From assembly GCA_050014415.1 (NCBI GenBank), contig JBEKDJ010000209.1:1-8569 (forward strand): 8,569 bases of DNA, given 5' to 3'. The DNA comes from JBEKDJ01 sp050014415. GTDB taxonomy: Bacteria; Desulfobacterota; BSN033; UBA1163. Both the position numbers and the translations under genes were made by a program. Positions 1 through 5,560 of the stretch are shown here, in pieces (the first letter of the stretch is position 1; each line of letters starts with the position of its first letter). The notes below the pieces were generated by a model, which was given only the letters and a program-made list of their open reading frames with translations, was not told where the DNA came from and did no database searches.

Positions 1-95
1 CCATTTTGCATACGTGAGAGGTAATTGGCTATCACCAGAACCGCTTTGACGTCCGTCTATCTCTATTTAATTGTCAAAGAACGTTTTATATTCAA

Positions 96-150
96 CCCTC
101 ACCCTATTACGACACAGTCTCTTGGGGGAGAGGAGTGGGGGAGGGGGGGA
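96..150. repeat. GC-rich imperfect inverted repeat after the binding-protein stop
   Basis: A C-rich arm (CCCTCACCCT, 96-105) faces a G-rich arm (AGGAGTGGGGGAGGGG, 131-146) across about 25 bases, and a small inner CTC...GAG pair lies within the loop. It starts immediately beyond the stop codon of the solute-binding protein (153-155). There is no T-run on either side, so it is not a textbook intrinsic terminator. It resembles the dispersed CCCTCACCCT/AGGGTGAGGG palindromes common in bacterial intergenic DNA. It may block 3' exonucleases or attenuate read-through; that is inference. Positions 1-95 show nothing I can name. Confidence 0.4.
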
Positions 151-152
151 TA

Positions 153-1532
153 TTATCTACGCAAGTCTTTCCAAGTGAACCTGTTTAATTTTTGTTCTCC
201 CTTCGGGAAGGCGGGCTTCCCGTATTTATCCCAGTATTTCTGATAGACGTCTAATATACCCTTAAAGGGGCCTCCTACCATTTCATAACACTTAAGAGAA
301 ACCAGGTATTGGTCCTGCATCGTAATCTGAGAGGTGAAAGTAAGTTGGCCATTCTTTACAATGCCTATGCCGTGACCAGGGGCAGCATCCACTGTCCTAT
401 TCTGCTTCAGGTCCGGCCTGCCAAACAGCTGGGTATAGCCAGTCAAATCCATTACTCCGGGTGGCCCGTTTTCCATATATTTCTTCAGGACATTTGGATC
501 AACACTCTTTGTGGCATTCACGGCATCTTTAAAAATAAACCAGCTTCCTATCCAGAAGCAACCTTCTGTCTGGAATTCACCATACTCTTTCATGTAACGG
601 TCCAGAAGAGACTTCATTTCAGGGTTTTGTGTCACTACTGGAATCCCCCGGGGGTCAAAGTAGAGCATTTCGGTTCCATCGAAATAACTACCAACCTTTT
701 TCACGATGTTTACGAGCGTGTCCTTGCCGAGGCCGGCACCCGGGAAGATTTTGCCTTTCCACCCGACATCTCTCAGGGCACTGGTCAGGTTAGTCACTTG
801 GGAGCCATTGCACACACACATGTCCACTACATCGGCCTTAATGCTCAGTATTTTAGTGGCAACAGGGCCGAAGTCCACCGTATCCCCCGTGAAGTAGACT
901 GGGTCTAGTACCTTCAGGCCAGCGAGCATTGCAGCAGCTCCATATTGACCAGCCGAAATCCTGCTCCACTCGCTATCCGGTGTGGATACAGCATAGGTTT
1001 TTGCCCCTGCCTTGTAATAGTCCTCATAGATTGCATAATTCATCGCCCGGCCAAAGAAGCCTCCATTGGGCCTGAAAAAATACTGGTACTTAGTGCTAAC
1101 AACCTCATCGTCGAAGCCAACGCCCAGAACGATTATCTTATTCTCATCGGCAGCAGCGGCAGTGATGGTTGGCGTATCGCCAAAATCATTCAGGAAAACC
1201 TGAACTTTGTCCTGGTAAATCGCTTTTTGAAGGGCGGCCTGATGTTTACCCGTATCTCCATATCCTACATCATAGGTATACCACTTCACTTCGTATTTCT
1301 GACCGCCAATCTGCCAACCACCCTGTTCATTTATCATCTTGGCAAGCAAGTCATTCCATTTCTTGATCTCCAGGCCTTCCTTCAGATTCATAGGAACCAA
1401 AGAACCCAGACTTAGCACCTTTTTCTGGGTGGTCTCTGCCCAGCCTGACCGCGCTGTCAGTAGCGGCTGTGACACCATTACCAGTGCCAGTGCCAAAACC
1501 AATATGCATAGTTTCCAATTGATTTTACCTAT
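153..1532 (-). CDS. ABC transporter substrate-binding protein (LivK/HAAT type, periplasmic binding fold type I)
   Basis: This is a predicted exported solute receptor for an ABC importer of the branched-chain amino acid/amide (HAAT) class, whose members also bind aromatic and other organic acids. The N-terminus is a clean signal peptide: a Lys-bearing n-region (GKINWK), a hydrophobic core (LCILVLALALVMV) and a likely cleavage after SGWA, before ETTQKK. There is no lipobox. The mature part has the usual opening (LGSLVPMNLKEG), a GGW..GG..Y segment and an FGDTPT stretch, and the total is about 459 aa, slightly long for the family. Start choice: a strong AAAGGAGGAG site ends six bases before an ATA codon at 1532, which begins exactly the n-region of the signal peptide. 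No in-frame ATG or GTG exists between the upstream stop (TAA at 1553-1551) and the TTG at 1502. Starting at TTG 1502 gives 449 aa, loses the charged n-region and has no ribosome site. No permease or ATPase gene is in the window. The long gap upstream suggests its own promoter. The ligand cannot be told from sequence. Confidence 0.9.
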   Translation of the reverse strand: MGKINWKLCILVLALALVMVSQPLLTARSGWAETTQKKVLSLGSLVPMNLKEGLEIKKWNDLLAKMINEQGGWQIGGQKYEVKWYTYDVGYGDTGKHQAALQKAIYQDKVQVFLNDFGDTPTITAAAADENKIIVLGVGFDDEVVSTKYQYFFRPNGGFFGRAMNYAIYEDYYKAGAKTYAVSTPDSEWSRISAGQYGAAAMLAGLKVLDPVYFTGDTVDFGPVATKILSIKADVVDMCVCNGSQVTNLTSALRDVGWKGKIFPGAGLGKDTLVNIVKKVGSYFDGTEMLYFDPRGIPVVTQNPEMKSLLDRYMKEYGEFQTEGCFWIGSWFIFKDAVNATKSVDPNVLKKYMENGPPGVMDLTGYTQLFGRPDLKQNRTVDAAPGHGIGIVKNGQLTFTSQITMQDQYLVSLKCYEMVGGPFKGILDVYQKYWDKYGKPAFPKGEQKLNRFTWKDLRR

Positions 1533-1549
1533 GGATGTCTCCTCCTTTC
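1533..1549 (-). promoter_or_regulatory. Ribosome binding site placing the binding-protein start at an ATA codon
   Basis: On the minus strand the bases AAAGGAGGAG are followed by ACATCC and then ATA GGT AAA ATC. The AAAGGAGGAGACA block is the same as the one before the SDR gene, where it precedes a normal ATG. The spacing therefore argues that translation is meant to begin at 1532, at either a true AUA codon or an ATG hit by a point change or sequencing error. Confidence 0.7.
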
Positions 1550-1564
1550 TTTAGTAAGAATGCT

Positions 1565-1584
1565 GAAGAATATACTTGTTCTTC
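1565..1584. promoter_or_regulatory. Small perfect inverted repeat upstream of the binding-protein gene
   Basis: GAAGAA (1565-1570) and TTCTTC (1579-1584) form a perfect 6-bp dyad with an 8-bp spacer, about 30 bases upstream of the ribosome site of the binding-protein gene. On the minus strand the spacer reads CAAGTATA and, with the adjoining TT, gives a possible -10 box (TATATT). I see no convincing -35 box. It could be an operator or chance; confidence is low. Confidence 0.2.
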
Positions 1585-1940
1585 CTTCATCCTACTCCGG
1601 CGATTCTCACATTCTGCCCTCCTCTCTACGGCTTCGAGAAAGGTTCTTCGCCGTTGTTGAAAACGATCCGGGACTCAGCAAAAGCTGTTTTTCCGTTTGG
1701 TTAGTAACAAAGCACCCCTTTACTCCCGTTGGATTCACCAGCAAAAAAGGCACTGATAGACTCCTGCATGAACTGGCGAAGACAGTGCTCGTGCCCATGG
1801 CTTGCCTATCCGTAATCGTAAAGGGAAAGTACTGCGTTAAAGAAAACCAGCAATACAAGGTCAGGACTGAGATTTAGGTTGGAACTAGAAGTTATCATGA
1901 ACCCAATCCAGAATGTTGGAAAAAAATTCTCAGATTGATT
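1585..1940. other. Gene-poor stretch with no recognised content
   Basis: No protein family or RNA is recognised here. The stretch is open on both strands at once: 105 codons on the plus strand (1560-1877) and 83 codons on the minus strand (1607-1858). Neither has a convincing ribosome site, recognisable motif or neighbour with which it would form an operon. A 6-bp dyad (GCACTG...CAGTGC, about 1750-1788) is the only local structure seen. It may be a decayed insertion sequence or an old gene remnant, but nothing proves either. It probably contains the promoter region of the binding-protein gene towards its low-coordinate end. Confidence 0.4.
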
Positions 1941-2231
1941 TCATAGACACACGACCGTATGATATAACAACATTTTGGGTACTGTAAAGAATATTCGTAT
2001 GGGTGTCCCATAGCTTTCAAAAGTTGCAGGTGTCGGCAAAGGATATGGATTATTTGAGTCAACATGGTCACTAACCAACAGAGCGTGGGTCAAAGGTCCG
2101 TCGTGCCAAGAATTCCACGGCTTATTAGAGAGGGAATTCCGTCTCGAAGATTGCCGGAGAGACGACAAGGATTTGTCCCAAAGTAGAGTTATCTCTTCAG
2201 AAAGTTTTTGCCAATAGGGCTCGATTTGCAT
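1941..2231 (-). CDS. Possible small hypothetical protein, unrecognised
   Basis: This is an open frame of 96 codons from ATG at 2231 (MQIEPYWQKLSEEI...); a longer 116-codon reading starts at ATG 2291 inside the decayed SDR fragment and is less likely. The 2231 start has a GGGAG box about eight bases upstream, part of a small hairpin (CTCCC-ACAC-GGGAG, within 2237-2256). The first 35 residues look like an amphipathic helix (YWQKLSEEITLLWDKSLSSL). The rest is rich in Ser, Asn and Pro without a known motif and ends in a hydrophobic tail (IFFTVPKMLLYHTVVCL). No family is recognised, and its position beside a pseudogene fragment makes a chance frame or remnant quite possible. Confidence 0.2.
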   Translation of the reverse strand: MQIEPYWQKLSEEITLLWDKSLSSLRQSSRRNSLSNKPWNSWHDGPLTHALLVSDHVDSNNPYPLPTPATFESYGTPIRIFFTVPKMLLYHTVVCL

Positions 2232-2266
2232 TGCGTGATCTCCCGTGTGGGAGGTCCGTTGCAAGG

Positions 2267-2387
2267 TCAGTAACTGCTTAGCTGCACTCATTGTCTCACC
2301 ATGTAGCTACAGACATCCGAAGCCGAGAATCCCACTAAAGCACCATGTCATCAGGCGTGCGGAGCTTCCTTAGCCGTGACCTTTGTC
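2267..2387 (-). pseudogene. Decayed 3'-end fragment of an SDR gene
   Basis: This 121-bp stretch aligns over its whole length with the last 122 bp of the intact SDR gene (4812-4933), at about 80 percent identity by eye, including the stop codon (TCA on the plus strand at 2267-2269). The block covering codons for ASDVCSYM is unbroken (24 identical bases). The fragment carries a one-base deletion near 2340 and an in-frame TGA at the codon corresponding to the Cys of GQC, so it cannot encode the SDR tail. Similarity stops at about 2387, and nothing of the rest of the SDR gene lies between it and the FeS gene stop at 2430. It is best explained as the remnant of a paralogous or duplicated SDR gene lost by deletion. 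Confidence 0.85.
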
Positions 2388-2429
2388 CTAAAATGAGGCA
2401 GGCGCACACTTGTTTGATCACTATCGATG

Positions 2430-2819
2430 CTACCTCTCCTTTCTTATCACCGTTCCTTCCATCTTCCTGAAGATGCCCTCAGGTGTCGTGACAGTCACCC
2501 CAAAGTCTACAGCAAGGTCCTTGATGACGGGGTATCCTCTCATCGGTTCCACGAGAAGGCTCTCTCCCGGCTTGAGGGGTCTCGAACAGGTTTGCTCGCC
2601 CTTCCCGTCCACCATCATGATGCAGGACATGCACCACGAACACCCGCAGCAATAGTCCCGGAAGGCCAGCGTCTCATCAAGATTGTCCCGGACATACTTG
2701 AGCGCACCCAATAACAGGAGGCCATCTCTCCATGGAACTTGGTAGCTCTTGTATATCGGAGCGCGGTTGATACTGGGATCGTACCTAAATATCTTCAAGA
2801 GGACTGGTTCGTTGCTCAT
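2430..2819 (-). CDS. Short [2Fe-2S] iron-sulfur protein, SdhB/FrdB N-terminal domain only
   Basis: This is an electron-transfer subunit related to the N-terminal ferredoxin-like domain of succinate dehydrogenase/fumarate reductase iron-sulfur subunits. The start MSNEPVLLKIFRYDP is the usual first strand (KIxRYdP). The cluster ligands are all present with family spacing: C58-x4-C63-x2-C66 and C78 (x11), with two extra Cys at 57 and 60. The text after the last Cys (PLKPGESLLVEPMRGYPVIKDLAVDF) matches the end of the plant-ferredoxin domain. The protein then ends at residue 129, whereas SdhB/FrdB are about 230-260 aa with a second domain carrying a [4Fe-4S] and a [3Fe-4S] cluster. No such domain follows in any frame downstream, where a decayed SDR fragment lies instead. 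ATG 2819 has a TAGGAGGAAG site. Its likely partner is the flavoprotein encoded upstream. Whether short by design or by deletion is open. Confidence 0.85.
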   Translation of the reverse strand: MSNEPVLLKIFRYDPSINRAPIYKSYQVPWRDGLLLLGALKYVRDNLDETLAFRDYCCGCSWCMSCIMMVDGKGEQTCSRPLKPGESLLVEPMRGYPVIKDLAVDFGVTVTTPEGIFRKMEGTVIRKER

Positions 2820-2842
2820 CTTTCTTCCTCCTAATTGTAATA

Positions 2843-3063
2843 CTTTAGCGCTTTGTAAAATTGTCCCAAAAGGACACCGGTCGGGGATGCTGGAAAAGTT
2901 TTAGAGCGGAAACCTTTTGTTGAACATTTAGGTGGCTCCTATGGATAGCATCGTCTCACTCCATTCTTTCATTTCGATGTTATATGTATGAAAGACCGCA
3001 TTCTAGAACTTTGAAAGCATCTCTGACTGGTGTCCGGTCTGATTCCATATCAAAGCGTTAAAG
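2843..3063. repeat. Inverted-repeat element copy 2 (MITE-like), between flavoprotein and FeS genes
   Basis: Two arms of about 67-70 bp (2843-2909 and 2994-3063) are imperfect reverse complements. The outer ends read CTTTAGCGCTTTG versus CTTTAACGCTTTG, and the inner blocks share GGACACC-GTC, GATGCT, AAAGTT and TAGA-GCGG, with a few small gaps. About 84 bp lie between the arms with no gene. It starts two bases from the flavoprotein stop codon and ends just before the FeS gene ribosome site. Motifs shared with copy 1 at 8179-8407 (GTCCCAAAAGGA and AAAG-TTTAGA-GCG, same order and position in the left arm) suggest one divergent family. No target duplication is clear. If transcribed it would fold into a long stem separating the two cistrons. 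Confidence 0.65.
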
Positions 3064-3065
3064 GG

Positions 3066-4778
3066 TTACTCCGGACTTAGTTGGGTAATGACAACCGGGG
3101 CAGTGCCCAATGTCATGGACCCGGCAGTCTCCATGACACGGGTGTGTTTGAGCCAGTCTGATCGGGTCTCCGGGTGATCCTCCCTATAGTGTGCCCCTCT
3201 GCTCTCAGTCCTGAAGAGCGCTGATCTGACGATCATTTCAGCCACATCCAGCATGTAGGGGACTTGGACCGCCTCGACCCATCCAAGATTGAACCGCTGG
3301 CCTTGGGGTGCGCGCACGTAAGGCAGGTCATTGGCCCTCAGAGACTCTATCTCCGACAACGCCTTCACGAGGTCGGTCTCCGTCCGTGCAACACCGACAT
3401 ATTTTGCCATGAAGGTCGCAATCTTATCCATTATGGTCTTAGGCGCGATTCCTCCACTTCTGAAGAATCCATGCAATCTTTCATGTTCGTCTTTTAGAGG
3501 AACCTCCTCAGGCTCAACCCAGTCAACCCCCTTCGCATATTCCGCAGCAGATCTCCCGGCTCTCGCACCGAAAACGATTATCTCAACCATCGCATTTCCA
3601 CCCATCCTGTTGGCGCCATGGACGCCTCCCGAAACTTCGCCTGCAGCATAGAACCCCTCCACGTTGGTCTCACATCTCTCATTGATTCTGACGCCGCCCA
3701 TGAAGAAGTGGGCGCCGCCCGGAGTGAATTCGACCCTCCAGTTCTTCGGGTCAGGGTTGTCCACACTCATCGCTTTGATGAGCTTCCATCGCTCTTTGGC
3801 TATTTCCGCGGCGAGGGATAGTTTAAGCTGCTCCTCTATCTCCTCACTCGACAGGGGCGAGACCGTAAGATCGATGTATACACCCCCCCGCTCGGTACCT
3901 CTCCCTTCCTTGATCTCTTTGTGCGCGAGCCTTTGGATGGCATCCCTGGGCAGGGGCAGCTTCATGAATTCCTTTCCTAGGGCATTCACGTATTTCCCGC
4001 CGCACATGGCGACGAGTAAGGCAGGGTTGCCAAGGAGCCAGGGTGGCCAGAGTTGATTGCCCGTAAACTGGACCATCTCCATATCGATCAGCTCCGCACC
4101 CGCATGGTATGCCAGGGCGTAGCCCATTCCTGTAGCATGGCCATGCATACCGAAAGGAGCGTTGGTGGAGTGGGGAAAAAGCTCTCCCAACCCTCCGGAA
4201 GCGAGGACCGTGGCTTTTGCTTCAATCACCACATATTCACCGGTTCTTATGTTGAGCACCGTGGCGCCGATGACTCTTTTATTGGCAGTGAGTAGCTTCG
4301 TGGCGATGACATCCTCAAGGGATTGAACATTGGGATGGCGTTCGATCTCGTTGCGCAACGCTGCCATGTAGGTTCCCCCGGGAATGTAGTGGCCTCTCGG
4401 ATAGGAAGGTCCGGTCCCAGGAGAATCTGGCGATCGTCCGCTGCCCCTCTTACCTCCGACCGTGAGCATCTTGGCTCCCCATCTGATCAATTCCTCCGCT
4501 CTTTGAGGGCCCTCTTCGGTCAAAACTTCCACGAGGTTCTGGTCGTTTAGGTAGCAACCGACACGGACGACATCCTCAAAAAGGGCGCGAGGGCTGTCTT
4601 CCGGATGAGAAACCCATTGCATGCCGCCGTTGGCCATTGACGTAAGCCCACTCTTTCCAATCGGCCCCTGGTTGAGGATTACAATATTCAATCTTGGGTC
4701 GTTCTTCGCAGCCTCTATTGCCGCCCTGGCTCCTGCCCCACCAGCGCCGATTACCAGTACATCCGTCTTGATCGTCAT
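3066..4778 (-). CDS. FAD-dependent oxidoreductase, fumarate reductase/succinate dehydrogenase flavoprotein superfamily
   Basis: This 570-aa flavoprotein has the SdhA/FrdA/NadB/AprA fold. It shows an N-terminal dinucleotide site (GAGGAGARAA, residues 11-20), a GRGTERGGVYIDL segment with the Arg (R293) that is the proton-shuttle Arg in fumarate reductases, HFFMGGV (H357), the FAD-binding YAAGEVSGGVHGANRMGG (377-394, R391), and a C-terminal ESRGAHYREDHP (525-536) typical of SdhA. Odd points: the covalent-FAD motif RSHT is replaced by KSGLT (42-46), so FAD should be non-covalent. The substrate motif HPTG is reduced to QFTG (237-240), so the usual dicarboxylate-binding His is missing. This speaks against succinate/fumarate as substrate; an enoate-type or other C-C oxidoreduction is more likely but unproven. 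Start: ATG 4778 follows GAGGGG at good spacing; a GTG at 4796 would add six residues without a ribosome site. It lies 33 bases after the SDR stop. There is no membrane anchor or signal peptide, so it is cytoplasmic. The probable electron partner is the short FeS protein. Confidence 0.9.
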   Translation of the reverse strand: MTIKTDVLVIGAGGAGARAAIEAAKNDPRLNIVILNQGPIGKSGLTSMANGGMQWVSHPEDSPRALFEDVVRVGCYLNDQNLVEVLTEEGPQRAEELIRWGAKMLTVGGKRGSGRSPDSPGTGPSYPRGHYIPGGTYMAALRNEIERHPNVQSLEDVIATKLLTANKRVIGATVLNIRTGEYVVIEAKATVLASGGLGELFPHSTNAPFGMHGHATGMGYALAYHAGAELIDMEMVQFTGNQLWPPWLLGNPALLVAMCGGKYVNALGKEFMKLPLPRDAIQRLAHKEIKEGRGTERGGVYIDLTVSPLSSEEIEEQLKLSLAAEIAKERWKLIKAMSVDNPDPKNWRVEFTPGGAHFFMGGVRINERCETNVEGFYAAGEVSGGVHGANRMGGNAMVEIIVFGARAGRSAAEYAKGVDWVEPEEVPLKDEHERLHGFFRSGGIAPKTIMDKIATFMAKYVGVARTETDLVKALSEIESLRANDLPYVRAPQGQRFNLGWVEAVQVPYMLDVAEMIVRSALFRTESRGAHYREDHPETRSDWLKHTRVMETAGSMTLGTAPVVITQLSPE

Positions 4779-4811
4779 TGCAGCCCCCTCACACACGAAC
4801 TTTCACAAAGG

Positions 4812-5549
4812 TCAGTACGTGCTTAAATTAATGCATTGCCCCACCATGTAGCTACAGACATCCGAAGCCAAGAAAGCCACTACCGGCGCCACATCATCAG
4901 GCGTACAGAGTCTCTTTAGCTGTGACCTTTGTCTCTCTCCCTCCAAGAATTCCCGAGGAGCCCCATGAACAAGTCCCGTCTCCCCGAGGCCGGGACCTAC
5001 GGCATTGACAATGACTCCCTGGGATGCCACTTCCCTTGCCAGCGCCTGTGTGAACATGACCACGCCTGCCTTGGCCGCACCGTATATGGATATGTTGGGT
5101 ATACCCTGCCCCCCGGAGGTGTTGATGATCCGGCCATACTTACGCGATATCATGTGAGGTAAGACTGCCTGGGCAACGTTCATCTGCCCCATGAGGTTAA
5201 CACCGATATCGTAGTCCCAATCCTCTTTGGTCATTGCAAGGAACGGCCTCAACTTGCTGCTGGAACCGGCATTATTTACCAGTATGTCTATCTTGCCGAA
5301 TTTTTCCAGTCCCTTTTTGACCATGTCATCTATTTCGGCACGGTTCCTCACATCGACTTTGATTGCTATGGCTTTACGTCCTGAAGCCTCCACTTCGGCC
5401 ACCGTCTTTTTCGTCCCTTCGAGGTCTATATCAGCGGCGATGATGTCGCACCCCTCTCGTGCCAGGGTCAAGACTATACCCCTACCGTAACCTATTTGAC
5501 TACCAGCGCCCGTCACAAGTGCCACCTTACCTTTCAAACCAAGATCCAT
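4812..5549 (-). CDS. Short-chain dehydrogenase/reductase (classical SDR, FabG-like)
   Basis: This NAD(P)-dependent alcohol/ketone oxidoreductase of 245 aa has the classical SDR motifs: a cofactor Gly motif TGAGSQIGYGRG (14-24, with a two-residue longer loop than TGxxxGIG), an acidic strand end AADID (38-42, suggesting NAD preference by analogy), NNAG (92-95), and the catalytic set N118, S145, Y156 and K160 (YGAAK). PG at 185-186 follows. The start is ATG 5549 with a strong AAAGGAGGAG site that overlaps the stop codon of the AOR gene upstream, so the two are closely coupled. Odd: the C-terminus reads GQCINLSTY and stops, while most relatives continue through a VDGG-type segment, so the tail is a few residues short. 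A decayed copy of its 3' end lies at 2267-2387. The substrate is not inferable; given the neighbours, a 3-hydroxyacyl-CoA or cyclic alcohol is possible. Confidence 0.92.
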   Translation of the reverse strand: MDLGLKGKVALVTGAGSQIGYGRGIVLTLAREGCDIIAADIDLEGTKKTVAEVEASGRKAIAIKVDVRNRAEIDDMVKKGLEKFGKIDILVNNAGSSSKLRPFLAMTKEDWDYDIGVNLMGQMNVAQAVLPHMISRKYGRIINTSGGQGIPNISIYGAAKAGVVMFTQALAREVASQGVIVNAVGPGLGETGLVHGAPREFLEGERQRSQLKRLCTPDDVAPVVAFLASDVCSYMVGQCINLSTY

Positions 5550-5560
5550 TGTCTCCTCCT

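Noticed and set aside
96..150. Rho-independent terminator for the binding-protein gene
   Set aside because: The stem is irregular with a large loop and there is no T-run after it; it is recorded only as an inverted repeat.
309..908. 199-codon plus-strand open frame
   Set aside because: It lies entirely antisense to the solute-binding protein gene, has no recognisable motifs and reads as a shadow of that gene's codon pattern.
3066..4778. Calling the flavoprotein fumarate reductase FrdA or adenylylsulfate reductase AprA
   Set aside because: The HPTG and RSHT motifs of FrdA are missing, and there is no AprB-type ferredoxin neighbour, so only the superfamily is supported.
4779..4796. Upstream GTG start adding six residues (MCEGAA) to the flavoprotein
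   Set aside because: The GAGGGG ribosome site lies inside that extension and is correctly spaced for ATG 4778, where relatives normally begin just before the Rossmann strand.
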